Shown here piece after piece: positions 41,300 to 51,186 of a stretch of 64,000 bases of DNA. A program made the position numbers and the translations under genes. Numbering within the stretch: position 1 is the first letter of the stretch; each line of letters starts with the position of its first letter. This DNA comes from Bacteroidota bacterium (GTDB taxonomy: Bacteria > Bacteroidota > Bacteroidia > AKYH767-A > OLB10): assembly GCA_016699635.1 (NCBI GenBank), contig CP064983.1, positions 620,001-684,000 of the forward strand, in the 5' to 3' direction. Below the pieces are notes generated by a model, which was given only the letters and a program-made list of their open reading frames with translations, was not told the origin of the DNA and searched no databases.

Positions 41300-42781
41300 A
41301 TTGACAAACGCAAAGACAAAAGCAATGCAGTCTATGAAGCAAATACGCCATTTATAGATTCTTGTTATGATAAATACCCACACAGCGAGTTACTAACTTC
41401 GGGACTTAATGTTGGTCTCCCAGACGGACAGATGGGAAACAGCGAAGTAGGACACCTAAACATTGGTGCAGGAAGAATAGTCTATCAGGAATTAGCTCTC
41501 ATCAACAAAGCTGTTGAAGAAAAAACATTGCATAGCAATGCTGTAATTCTCAACTGTCTTGACTATGTAAAACGCAACGGAAAAAAACTGCACCTTATCG
41601 GCTTGGTGAGTAATGGTGGTGTGCACTCACACATTAATCATCTTAAAGCTATTTGTGATATTGCAAAAGACAATAATGTTAAAGATGTCTTTATCCATGC
41701 ATTTACAGATGGTCGTGATTGCTACCCAAAAAGCGGATTGGGTTTTATTAAGGACTTAGAGAATCATCTGAAAACATCTTCAGGAAAAATTGCTTCTGTT
41801 GTGGGACGATATTATGCAATGGACAGAGACAAACGCTGGGAACGCATTAAAGAAGCATACGATTTAATGGTAAATGGAACAGGCACCAACTTCGGCAATG
41901 CCGTTAGCGGAATTGAAGCATCTTACAAAAACAATGTCACCGATGAATTTATAAAACCCATTTGCATTACAGAAAACAACAAACCTGTTGCAACCATACA
42001 AGATGGTGATGCAGTAATCTGTTTCAATTTCCGTACTGACCGCTGCCGTGAGATAACTATGGCACTTACACAACAAGATTTCCATGAACAGAATATGCAT
42101 AAGCTAAATCTGGAGTATGTTACCATGACTGTATATGATGACAAATTCACAGGTGTTAAAACCATTTTTTCCAAAGATAATTTACACAATACATTAGGCG
42201 AAGTTTTGCAGAATGCAAATAAATCTCAGATACGAACTGCCGAAACAGAAAAATATCCGCATGTTACTTTCTTTTTTTCAGGAGGACGAGAGAATGAATT
42301 CAGAGGAGAAAAACGCATCTTGATTCCATCACCTAAGGTTGCCACTTACGACCTTCAACCGGAGATGAGTGCTTTACCATTAAAAGATGCCTTAGTGAAA
42401 GAACTAAAAAAAGGCGAAACAGATTTTATCTGCATCAACTTTGCCAATGCAGATATGGTTGGGCATACTGGCGTATTTTCCGCAGCTGTAAAAGCAGTAG
42501 AAACAGTAGATGCCTGTGTAAAAGAAATTGTGCAATGTGGTCTGGAGCAAGGATATTCATTTTTAATTACAGCAGATCATGGTAATGCCGATTATATGAT
42601 TAACGATGATGGCTCACCAAATACTGCTCACACAACAAATCCTGTACCTCTGTTTCTTATCCAACCACAACATGAATTCAATTTAAAAAACGGCATTCTA
42701 GCCGACCTTGCACCTACTATTCTGCAACTGATGCAAGTGAAGCAACCCTCTGAAATGACTGGAAAATCGTTGCTTTCATGA
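41300..42781 (+). CDS. gpmI: 2,3-bisphosphoglycerate-independent phosphoglycerate mutase, N-terminus missing
   Basis: Family sequence begins at about 41312 (KDKSNAVYEANTPFIDSC) and runs to the normal C-terminus at 42781. The phosphorylated Ser is in GQMGNSEVGHLNIGAGR. Metal ligands are in GRDCYPKSG (about 41712), ADMVGHTG and ADHGNADYM. The first about 17 residues, including the LDGWG metal-ligand Asp, are missing; the frame is fused to the kinase upstream. So the protein as read would be inactive. The enzyme interconverts 3- and 2-phosphoglycerate in glycolysis and gluconeogenesis. Confidence 0.93.
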   Translation: MDKRKDKSNAVYEANTPFIDSCYDKYPHSELLTSGLNVGLPDGQMGNSEVGHLNIGAGRIVYQELALINKAVEEKTLHSNAVILNCLDYVKRNGKKLHLIGLVSNGGVHSHINHLKAICDIAKDNNVKDVFIHAFTDGRDCYPKSGLGFIKDLENHLKTSSGKIASVVGRYYAMDRDKRWERIKEAYDLMVNGTGTNFGNAVSGIEASYKNNVTDEFIKPICITENNKPVATIQDGDAVICFNFRTDRCREITMALTQQDFHEQNMHKLNLEYVTMTVYDDKFTGVKTIFSKDNLHNTLGEVLQNANKSQIRTAETEKYPHVTFFFSGGRENEFRGEKRILIPSPKVATYDLQPEMSALPLKDALVKELKKGETDFICINFANADMVGHTGVFSAAVKAVETVDACVKEIVQCGLEQGYSFLITADHGNADYMINDDGSPNTAHTTNPVPLFLIQPQHEFNLKNGILADLAPTILQLMQVKQPSEMTGKSLLS

Positions 42782-42840
42782 ACAACATTACTTAACATAA
42801 CGCTGTGTAAAACATAAGTATAACAGTGGGCGTTTTAGAA

Positions 42841-42869
42841 TTGTAGTTTTATGTAAGAGACTACTTTTG
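42841..42869 (+). promoter_or_regulatory. Candidate Bacteroidota promoter TTG-N18-TACTTTTG
   Basis: TTG at 42841-42843, then 18 bases, then TACTTTTG at 42862-42869, matching TAnnTTTG exactly. The DUF6089 ATG is at 42889, with GGAG eight bases upstream of it as ribosome site. Confidence 0.6.
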
Positions 42870-42888
42870 CATTCAATCGGGAGTGAGC

Positions 42889-43794
42889 ATGAAAAAAATT
42901 ACCCTGTTACTTTTACTACTATCTGTAAATCAACTTTACGGGCAAAGCCGCACCTTCTTTTCACTGTCAGGAGGTATTCTTTATTACAATGGCGACCTTA
43001 ACGATAAAAGCCCAGTTCCATCAACAAAAATTTTCAGAAACTATGGTAATGCTGCCATAGGTATTCATCTGACAAGGCATGTAAACTTACAGCTAAACTA
43101 CTATCATGGAAGCATTGAGGGTGCTGACTCTTTAACTAAGGAGCGTGATAACAAACAACGTAACCTCAGCTTTGAAACACGCATTGATGAAATTTCTTTT
43201 CAACTGAGTGCAAGTTTATTCTCTAACCGCACAAAAAAACTTGCCATACCCTATGTATTTGCCGGTGGTGGTTTATTTTTCTTTAATCCAAGAGCACGCT
43301 ATTATGGCAGTAACCCTGATTATTATGGAAAACTAGTTTCATTACAACCTTTAGGCACAGAAGGACAATACATCACTGAAGGCGATTATCCTAAACCATA
43401 CAAACTTTATCAGGCTGTATTTCCAATAGGCATTGGCACGTATATCAGAATCAACCCTAAATGGCGTTTGAAAGTAGAATTTTCTGAACATTTTACACTG
43501 ACCGATTACTTAGATGATGCCAGTGGTAAATATCCCAACATGGAAGCCTTATCACTAACACCAAAAGGTGAATTGGCTTCTTATTTTGCAGACAGAAGAT
43601 TAAACAGGTCTCAGGATCCTTCAGGAAGAAACCGCTCAAATGCAACCAAGAACGACAACTATATTCATTTTGGTATAGGTTTGGTTTACAACCCACAGGC
43701 TCAACATCCAACCCGCTACAGAGGTCCCGGATTCTGGAAAAAACTTTTCAGCGGACGCAAAGGCTGGTGGGGCAATGCCGGCAATGGCCTTTAA
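42889..43794 (+). CDS. DUF6089 outer-membrane beta-barrel protein
   Basis: ATG 42889 (MKKITLLLLLLSVNQLYGQ) gives a signal peptide; the GTG at 42883 adds only two residues. The 301-residue product has the DUF6089 pattern: SGGILYYNGDLND near the N-terminus, long alternating strands, YVFAGGGLFFFNPRARY, and a C-terminal FGIGLVYNP strand before a basic tail. It is likely an outer-membrane barrel; the function is unknown. It has its own promoter. Confidence 0.85.
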   Translation: MKKITLLLLLLSVNQLYGQSRTFFSLSGGILYYNGDLNDKSPVPSTKIFRNYGNAAIGIHLTRHVNLQLNYYHGSIEGADSLTKERDNKQRNLSFETRIDEISFQLSASLFSNRTKKLAIPYVFAGGGLFFFNPRARYYGSNPDYYGKLVSLQPLGTEGQYITEGDYPKPYKLYQAVFPIGIGTYIRINPKWRLKVEFSEHFTLTDYLDDASGKYPNMEALSLTPKGELASYFADRRLNRSQDPSGRNRSNATKNDNYIHFGIGLVYNPQAQHPTRYRGPGFWKKLFSGRKGWWGNAGNGL

Positions 43795-43866
43795 GTAAAA
43801 CAATCATCCTTTCGTCATTTATTGCTTTAACTTTTTATGTTGCGGAGTGTTATCATTCTAAATAAC

Positions 43867-44695
43867 ATGTATATGAAAATTTTAGTTCCGGTTGACTTTA
43901 CCGATATTACTGAAAAAGGATTTAAGTATGCATTGTCCTTACCTTTTGCAAATGAAATAATCCTTTTTCACGCTGTTGATGACATAAAAAAAGTCTAAAG
44001 AAGCACAGCAGCAACTCAGCAACATTACAAACAAATATTCCATTCCTGCGCATCTGACGGTACAGGGAAAAGTAAAACAAGGAAACATTTTTGAAACATT
44101 AGGGGATGTTTCAAAAGAGGTTAATGCCGATTTAATTGTGATGGCTACACATGGTATAAAAGGTATTCAACATTTCTTAGGCAGCCATGCCATGAAGTTG
44201 ATAACACATTCAAAAACACCTTTCATTGTGGTGCAACAGAAAGATTACAGTCCACTGAAAAAAATGCTTGTTCCGGTTGATTTCACCAAAGAAGTAAAAC
44301 AAGAACTACCTGCAGTAATTCAATATGCACAGCTTTTTAATGCAAGCGTATTGCTACTCAAACAAAACAACCACGATCCTTACATTCAAAAAAGAAGCGA
44401 TCTCAATACCGGTTATTTTGAAGACGAACTCGATAATGCAAAAATTAAGTACGAATTGATTGAACAGACATTTTCACTTGATGATAAATATGAGGTGATT
44501 ACCAAACAAGCTGCTGCGCATAATGCCGATATTATTGTAACCACTATTGAGCCCGACTTAGATGTTGCCGATTATGTAATAGGTGTTGAAGAACAAAAAA
44601 TTGTAGCTAACGATCTTCAATTGCCTGTTTTATGTGTAAACATCAGGCATTTTACAATTGCCGGTGATCAGTTCAGTGTTACTGTACAGCAGTAA
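43867..44695 (+). CDS. Universal stress protein, tandem domains, frameshifted
   Basis: ATG 43867 (or 43873, MKILVPVDFTDITEKGF) reads to DDIKKV-stop near 43998. Deleting one A from the A7 run restores KSKEAQQQLSNITNKYS and leads into the frame ending at 44695. Domain 1 keeps VMATHGIKGIQHFLGSHAMKLI (nucleotide-loop like); domain 2 starts KKMLVPVDFTKEVK and lacks a clear glycine motif. Length is about 275 residues, similar to the protein at 7153, but the two are divergent. It acts in the cytoplasm; stress role inferred from family. Confidence 0.85.
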
Positions 44696-44840
44696 TGTTT
44701 AAGTACCATTCGTTCAACTTCGTTCCATTGACATTAGCCAATTAAAAAACGATTTTGACCAAAAGGTTTATCCATCTGCAAGAATAAGACTGCATATTGG
44801 TTTAACAATTCAACAAAAAACAATCGTTAAACTAAGAAGT

Positions 44841-45074
44841 ATGTCGTTGGTAACCTGCAAAGAATTTAATAACCTGTCACATGACGAACAAACCTGGTAT
44901 ATCTGGAATGGTGCAATTCATCTTCATGTAAGAGAAGTTTATGGCTACAGAGTAAATCTGTTTTATTTCAACGAATTTTACATTGAACTTTGGTACAGCA
45001 TTAATGAGAACAGCATTAAAAAGATAAAGTCGTTTGACAATTCCGCACTGTTGGTACTCACACAAAACAATTAA
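44841..45074 (+). CDS. Small conserved-looking hypothetical protein, 77 residues
   Basis: Intact from ATG 44841, with AAGAAG five bases upstream. The pattern is EFNNLSHDEQTWYIWNGAIHL...GYRVNLFYFNEFYIELWY...IKKIKSF, which I recall in small uncharacterised Bacteroidota proteins. It has an aromatic-rich mixed alpha/beta composition and no signal or membrane segment. The region between 44696 and 44840 shows no supported gene. Confidence 0.65.
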   Translation: MSLVTCKEFNNLSHDEQTWYIWNGAIHLHVREVYGYRVNLFYFNEFYIELWYSINENSIKKIKSFDNSALLVLTQNN

Positions 45075-45116
45075 AATTGATTCATTACTGAATATTGATT
45101 CGGGTTTTGAATAATA

Positions 45117-45794
45117 TTACTGTCCGCTAAAAACGTATTGCAGAATATTAGCACCCATCTGCAAAGCTTTTTGACGCATTTCAGGTGGGTCGTTATGAAC
45201 CTCGGGGTCTTCCCAACCATCGCCAATATCACTTTCATATTCATAAAAACAGACTAACCTACCCTGATATATCAGTCCAAAACCCTGTGGTGCTTTTCCA
45301 TTATGTTCATGGATTTTAGGCAATCCATTCGGAAAATTATACCGCTGATGATATATTGGATGGTTGAAAGGTAATTCTACGAAATCAAGTTCAGGAAAAA
45401 CTTTTTTCATTTCAGGTCGGACAAACTTATCCATGTCGTAGCTGTCGTTGATATTTAAAAATCCACCGGCAATCAGATATTTTCTCAGGTTTTCGTACTC
45501 TTGATTGTTGAACACAAAACGACCATTTCCTGTCATGTGCACAAATGGATAATTAAACAAGTCAGGGCTACCCGGTTCTACTACTGCCTCTTCAGGACTT
45601 ATGTTGGTATTAATATTCTGATTACAGAAAACAGCCAGATTATGTAATGCCGTAGGGCTGACATACCAATTACCACCACCTGCATATTTGAGCTTGGCAA
45701 GTTTCAGTGTAAAATCAGGTGCTTTAAATGAAGAAAACAACAGTACCATCACTACCATGATTTTCAACCCAAAAAGACTACGGAAACGCTTCAT
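45117..45794 (-). CDS. DUF4159 domain-containing secreted protein
   Basis: Intact, 225 residues. An N-terminal hydrophobic segment (LKIMVVMVLLFSSFKAPDF) is a signal peptide. The DUF4159 body reads LKYAGGGNWYV...PFVHMTGNGRFVF...YLIAGGFLNINDSYDMD...GDGWEDPEVHNDPPE. This fold is glutamine-amidotransferase-like, from memory, but without a clear catalytic triad. The exported location suggests a non-enzymatic or cell-envelope role. It is transcribed divergently from the M36 peptidase. Confidence 0.85.
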   Translation of the reverse strand: MKRFRSLFGLKIMVVMVLLFSSFKAPDFTLKLAKLKYAGGGNWYVSPTALHNLAVFCNQNINTNISPEEAVVEPGSPDLFNYPFVHMTGNGRFVFNNQEYENLRKYLIAGGFLNINDSYDMDKFVRPEMKKVFPELDFVELPFNHPIYHQRYNFPNGLPKIHEHNGKAPQGFGLIYQGRLVCFYEYESDIGDGWEDPEVHNDPPEMRQKALQMGANILQYVFSGQ

Positions 45795-45833
45795 TTGACC
45801 CCAAAAATATGTTTAATCAGTGACACAATCTTA

Positions 45834-45864
45834 TTTGCACCTTAATTTTATATGAATAATTTTG
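45834..45864 (+). promoter_or_regulatory. Consensus Bacteroidota promoter TTTG-N19-TAATTTTG
   Basis: TTTG at 45834-45837 and TAATTTTG at 45857-45864 are exactly 19 bases apart, a full match to TTTG-N19-TAnnTTTG. The M36 peptidase starts at 45893, leaving a leader of about 20 bases. Confidence 0.7.
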
Positions 45865-45892
45865 TCCTTCCAAAAAATCAAATCTATTTAAT

Positions 45893-48810
45893 ATGACATT
45901 GCGAATTTTACTCGTTGCAATTTTTGCACCGCTGATGCTTAATGCAGCACATGATCACAACGGTTTCGACCGTAATGAAGACCCCAATCTTAAAGTATTT
46001 GTTAAAGACAGAAAACGTTTACCTGATGTAAACCGTCAGGAAAGTCTTGCGCAACAAAAATCGTGGCAACAGTTTTCGGAACAAAACAAAGGATGGTCTG
46101 TAGTTTTTAACGAAGAAACCGGATTACCACACAATGCTTTTGGGAAACCAATTTCTGTGGGACTGCCTTTAGATGCTCAATCTACTGCTTGGTCGTTTAT
46201 CAGTACAAAGCTTAATTCTTTTGGTCTTCCGTTAAACGATTTATATTTCAGGAATACAGCACAAAACAAAAAGTACTTTTATGTAAACTACATTCAGCGT
46301 TATAATGGACTTGAAGTATTATGGTCGAAAGTGCAGATAAAAATTACCAAGGATGGAAAAGTTAATCAGTTTATTTGCGATGCATATAAAGACATTACTG
46401 TAAAGATTAATCCAACATTGAGTACACAAGCTGCTTCTGCTGCTGCAATTAATGGTCTAAATTTAACATTAAATGGCACCACAGTAAACAGTGATTTAAA
46501 AGTTTTGCCTGTGCCTGATGCAGCAAAAAATATTTATCATTTGGTTTATGAGGTAACTGTCAAAGCAACAGATGCAGAAAATTTTCCAAGAGAATATTAT
46601 ACGCTTGTTGATGCACATAATGGCGAAGTGCTTTATCGTCATAATAAAATCAATTATTTTGCTGCCAACACAGATGTCAATGTAACAGCAACAGTTTACC
46701 CAACACAGCCTTATTTACCTACTGCTGTTGAGCCATTAGCCAACATGAATGTTACCATTTCCGGTGTACCTTTTCTGACTGATGCAAATGGTTATTTAGG
46801 ACTTCCTAACACTTCACCTGTAACGGCAACTTTTAAATTAGAAGGTAGTTGGGCAAATGTAAAACCGGTGCTACAACACCACAGTTTACAGCAACTTTAA
46901 ATCCGGGTGCTAACAACATCACATTCAGTAGTGCAAATATCAAAGAACTTTCTGCATACAATTCTGTGAATGAAATTCATGATTATTATGTAACCAAGAT
47001 GATGGGTTCAGGCGCTGAAACAGTAATGGATATTCAAATGCAAACCATAGTAGATGTTTCAGGAAACTGTAATGCATTTTATAATGGCGACTTAAACTTT
47101 TATGCTGCAGGTGGCCAATGTAATGCAACTTCTATTATTAACGATGTGGTTTATCACGAATATGGTCATGGAATAAACTATGACTTGTATTCCTACTATG
47201 GAGGTATATTCAGCAATGGTGCACTTGGAGAGGGATATGCAGATACATGGGCTAACGGATTAACAGAAGATCCTGTTTTGGGAATAGGTTTTTATTCCGG
47301 TAATGCAACAGGTTTTGTAAGACGTTATGATCAGGGAAGAAAAGTTTATCCAGATGATATTATGGGCGAAGTACATGCCGATGGTGAAATTATTGCAGGT
47401 GCCTGGTGGGATGTTGGTTTAAACTTTAACAACGTGCAGCAACGTATGGATTTATTTGTACAGACTTTTGCAGCAACTATTGATTATCCTGACGGACAAG
47501 AAGGACAACTCTACACCGATATTTTAGTTGAAGCATTAACTATTGATGATAATGATGGAGACCTGAGCAATGGAACACCAAATTATTGCGCCATTACTTC
47601 TGCCTTTGGCATACATGGAATAAACATGTTCGTAGTTGGAAGATTAATAACTCATAATGATGTACTCAGCGCTCCCGGTCAACAGAACATCACACTCAAT
47701 GCTTCCGGCCCTTCAGGTTTTGCTAATGGTCCAGGCAACAGTGTTAACGGATATTACAGTCTTAATCATTCTGCAACATGGAATCCAATCAGCTTCGCTT
47801 ATAACGGAACCATTTTTCAGGGGAATATACCCGGACAACCCAACGGAACTATTGTATCATATTATCTTGATGCAACAGATCAATGTGGAACACACTTTAG
47901 TATAACACCATCTAATGTAACTGATACCAATCCTAATCTTCCATACTATGTTTTGGTTGGATATAATTTAGTGGCAAGTGATTATTTTGATACAGGCAAC
48001 AGTCAGGGATGGACATTAGGTATGCCCGGTGATAATGCAACGACAGGACAATGGATAATTGCATCGCCAGTAGGTTCTATTCTAAATCCCGGAGGGTCAC
48101 CACCGGTGTATGTTCAACCTCCTATTGATCATACAAACACTTCTAACAACCTTTGCGCAGTGACAGGGAATGCAGCCCCTAACGATGGCGCAGGAACCAA
48201 CGATATTGACGATGGAAAAACAACTTTGCTCTCACCTAACTTTGATCTTTCGGCTTACTCCAATCCTGCTATTTCATACTGGCGTTGGTACACCAACGAT
48301 CAGGGAGCCACACCGGGCACAGACTATTGGCAGGTTTCTGTGAGCAATGATGGCGGAACAACTTTTGTGCCTATTGAAAACTGTATTGTTTCCGATCATA
48401 GCTGGAGACGTTTTGCTTTTCGTGTTGCAGACTATGTGCAGCCAACAGCCAACATGCGACTGAAATTTATTGGTGAAGATGCAAACGATGGAAGTCTGGT
48501 AGAAGGCTTGCTTGATGATCTTGAAATCTGGAGTGCAGAGCCTGTAGGTATTTCTGAAACACCAATATTATCGTGGTATGCCTATCCGAATCCAGCCAAT
48601 GAACAACTTAATTTCGGATGGAAAGGAAATGGAACAACAGTTGATGTGAAATTATTCAACACCGTTGGACAAATAGTTTATCAGAATCAGTTTTCGGGCA
48701 ACACCGTTTCAGAATCGGTTAGCCTGAAAGGAATGGCAGAAGGCATTTATACCTTACAGATGTCAGGAGAAAAATTATTTAAATCGCAGAAAATTTCTGT
48801 GGTACATTAA
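45893..48810 (+). CDS. M36 fungalysin-type metallopeptidase with T9SS tail, frameshifted
   Basis: ATG 45893 gives a signal peptide (MTLRILLVAIFAPLMLNA). The pieces are 45893-46900 and about 46860-48810. One indel near 46860 joins SWANVK to TGATTPQFTATLNPG. Order: fungalysin/thermolysin propeptide with PepSY-like part, catalytic domain with VVYHEYGHGIN (HExxH) and the third ligand in GEGYADTW, then an MAM-like jelly-roll region, and a type A sorting tail (AYPNPANEQLNFGW...MAEGIYTLQM). The total is about 970 residues. Promoter and terminator flank it as a single-gene unit. Confidence 0.92.
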
Positions 48811-48826
48811 TCTTAAAACCAAAACA

Positions 48827-48863
48827 AAAAGCCGCTGTGTTGCAAAACATAGCGGCTTTTATA
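48827..48863. terminator. Bidirectional terminator between convergent genes
   Basis: AAAAGCCGCTGTGTT pairs with AACATAGCGGCTTTT (one wobble) around a GCAA loop, with A- and T-runs on both sides. It sits between the M36 stop at 48810 and the minus-strand stop at 48879, so it can serve both. Confidence 0.85.
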
Positions 48864-48878
48864 TTACTTGACAAAATA

Positions 48879-49331
48879 TTATTTGTTGAATGATGGTCTT
48901 GCCTGATGCAATGCAGGAGTGTTTTCAGTAATCTGAACTAAGCTGTTACCTTTAAAAGTATCTCTTAAATGCTGTACAAAAGAGTCTTTTGATTTTTTAT
49001 CCTGACCAAGAAGTCTAAAACAATAATCTACTTCTCCTTCTCTACCCCATGCAATTTCTTCGTGTGCAACAGGCATTCCGGCATCAGTCTGATATTGCTG
49101 AACCACCTGATCTAACTTTTCTTTTGCAGCACCATCTGTTCCTGCACCAATGCTGATGAATGAAACAATAACCCTGTACATGCTGTCGGGCAAATCTACA
49201 CGCGGGTTTGTTGCTGCAGGCTCCTGCTTGGGCGTTTCCGCAGTTGTATTTTTATTTGTTTTACACGAGCCTGACATGGCAACTATCAGCACCAAGGCAC
49301 AACAATTCATCCTGTTAAGCATATAGTTCAT
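48879..49331 (-). CDS. Hypothetical lipoprotein
   Basis: Intact, 150 residues. A lipobox (IVAMSGSC, Cys at about 23) follows a hydrophobic leader, then a Thr/Pro/Glu-rich linker. The rest is one globular domain (MYRVIVSFISIGAGTDG...YCFRLLGQDKKSKDSFVQHLRDTF) that I do not recognise. ATG 49331 overlaps the M32 stop by four bases, so it is co-translated with that peptidase. Confidence 0.75.
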   Translation of the reverse strand: MNYMLNRMNCCALVLIVAMSGSCKTNKNTTAETPKQEPAATNPRVDLPDSMYRVIVSFISIGAGTDGAAKEKLDQVVQQYQTDAGMPVAHEEIAWGREGEVDYCFRLLGQDKKSKDSFVQHLRDTFKGNSLVQITENTPALHQARPSFNK

Positions 49332-50806
49332 CGTATTTTGTTTTGCATAATTAAAAAATAATTGAAGTTAAGTACTTCTCCCGTCACATTTTTACATAAC
49401 TCATCTGCCAGTATCGTTCGTCCATGATTATGTATATTGCTTCTTAACCACATCAGTAGCGGCATGGTGTCACCATTTTGAATATGATGCATCAATGCCG
49501 GAATTTCTTTATTTGCCTGATGAAAAAACTGTGATGCATAGAAACTCCCTAAAGAATATGTCGGGAAATAACCAAAGCTGCCATGACTCCAGTGAACATC
49601 CTGCAACACCCCTTTTGCGTCAGAAGGCACATCTATATTCAGATAGGATTTATATTTTTCATTCCATACTTCCGGAAGTTGAGCAGCCTGCAATGCTCCC
49701 GACAAAATATCTTTTTCAATCTCAAAACGAATTAACACATGCAGATGATAGGTAAGTTCATCGGCATTGGTGCGTATGAGTGATGGTTTGATGCGGTTTA
49801 TTGCCTTGTAAAAACTTCTTTCGCTAACATCATGCAACTGCTCAGGAAAAATATTTCTTAGTGTTTTGAAATTATGATTCCAGAAATATTGCGATTTGCC
49901 TACATGGTTTTCCCACAGGCGCGACTGTGACTCATGAATACTTAAACTGAGATACTCGCCTGATGGCAATCCATAATCATCTGCAGGCAATCCCTGTTCA
50001 TACAGTGCATGTCCGCCTTCGTGAATACAACTGCCAATCATTTCGAACAAATCATGCTCACTGATGCGTGTAGTTACACGGACATCGTTTGCAGAAAAGG
50101 AGGTGGTGAAAGGATGCGTAGAGATGTCCTGCCTGCCACTTTCAAAATCATAGTGCATCTGCTTTAACACATCAAGCCCAAAATGCCACTGTTTATCTTT
50201 ATTGTAGCTTTTAAATAAAAAATTGTCATCAGGCTGAGGCTTCTGCACCAATTGCTGTATGTAGGGCACAAGTTTCTGTCTTACCTGATTGAAAATTGTT
50301 TCCAGAAAGCTTGTCTTCAATCCTGTTTCATAAAGGTTGAGATGTGCATCATACGGATGTTGCTCATAACCCAACAACTCCGATTCCTGTCTTTTAAACT
50401 TTATCAGCTCCTGCAGATGTGGTTCAAACAACTTAAAATTATTTTCTTGCTTTGCCTGTTGCCATGCATTAAAACTCTTTGAGATACATTGATTGAGTGC
50501 AACTACAAATTCTGTTGTATATTTTTTTTGCTGTTTAAAAATTCTGTACGACTCCAGCACATTGGCGCATTGCACAGGACTAAGTTTGGAAGTATCGTCA
50601 TGCAGCTTTTCGATAATCTCTTCATAACGTTTATCAGTTATTAACTCATGCGCATAGCCTGCCAGGGTTGACAGTTGCTGTGCGCGGTAATGTGCGCCCT
50701 TTGTTGGCATATACACTTCCTGATCCCACTGCAATACAGCACTGCTGTAATTGATGTCTGCAACCTTCTGAAGGTGGGTTACATATTGTTGATATAGTTC
50801 ACTCAT
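49328..50806 (-). CDS. M32 family carboxypeptidase (Taq type)
   Basis: Intact, 492 residues, the family norm. The zinc site is MIGSCIHEGGHALYEQGL (HExxH near residue 265), with the following ESQSRLWEN and the late HYHLH segment as additional M32 motifs. It is a cytoplasmic metallocarboxypeptidase of broad specificity. ATG 50806 overlaps the DUF423 stop by one base. The four genes from 51722 to 48879 form a tightly packed unit. Confidence 0.95.
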   Translation of the reverse strand: MSELYQQYVTHLQKVADINYSSAVLQWDQEVYMPTKGAHYRAQQLSTLAGYAHELITDKRYEEIIEKLHDDTSKLSPVQCANVLESYRIFKQQKKYTTEFVVALNQCISKSFNAWQQAKQENNFKLFEPHLQELIKFKRQESELLGYEQHPYDAHLNLYETGLKTSFLETIFNQVRQKLVPYIQQLVQKPQPDDNFLFKSYNKDKQWHFGLDVLKQMHYDFESGRQDISTHPFTTSFSANDVRVTTRISEHDLFEMIGSCIHEGGHALYEQGLPADDYGLPSGEYLSLSIHESQSRLWENHVGKSQYFWNHNFKTLRNIFPEQLHDVSERSFYKAINRIKPSLIRTNADELTYHLHVLIRFEIEKDILSGALQAAQLPEVWNEKYKSYLNIDVPSDAKGVLQDVHWSHGSFGYFPTYSLGSFYASQFFHQANKEIPALMHHIQNGDTMPLLMWLRSNIHNHGRTILADELCKNVTGEVLNFNYFLIMQNKIR

Positions 50807-51186
50807 TATTGTTTTTTAAATGCATAAATAATCAAGAAAATCCATCCCGTCATAAAACAAAGTCCGCCTATAGGAGTAACAGGTCCAAGCCATATCCAGG
50901 TGTTGCCACTAATAGATGATAATGCCAATCCATAAATAGAGCCACTAAAAAGTATTATACCTGTCATAAAAAAAGTTGCAGCACGGTTAAGCATTTTATT
51001 TTCATTTGCTGCAAATGCAACAAATAACAAAGCAAGAGTGTGGTAAAACTGATAGCGCACACCTGTTTCAAAGGCCGACAACATCTGTGGCGACAATAAC
51101 TCTTTTAGCCTATGTGCACCAAAGGCACCCAATGCCACTGCGCAAAGGCCGGATATGGCGGCAAAAATTAAAATCTTCTTATTCAT
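50806..51186 (-). CDS. DUF423 family small membrane protein
   Basis: Intact, 126 residues with four transmembrane helices. The family motif is GAFGAHRLKELLSPQMLSAFETGVRYQFYHTLALL. The last helices include LGPVTPIGGLCFMTGWIFL. DUF423 proteins are uncharacterised inner-membrane proteins. It is coupled by one-base overlaps to genes on both sides. Confidence 0.92.
   Translation of the reverse strand: MNKKILIFAAISGLCAVALGAFGAHRLKELLSPQMLSAFETGVRYQFYHTLALLFVAFAANENKMLNRAATFFMTGIILFSGSIYGLALSSISGNTWIWLGPVTPIGGLCFMTGWIFLIIYAFKKQ

Noticed and set aside
40778..42781. A genuine bifunctional kinase-mutase enzyme
   Set aside because: Both partners lack essential parts at the join, and no natural fusion of these families is known to me. 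Deletion or misassembly is more likely.
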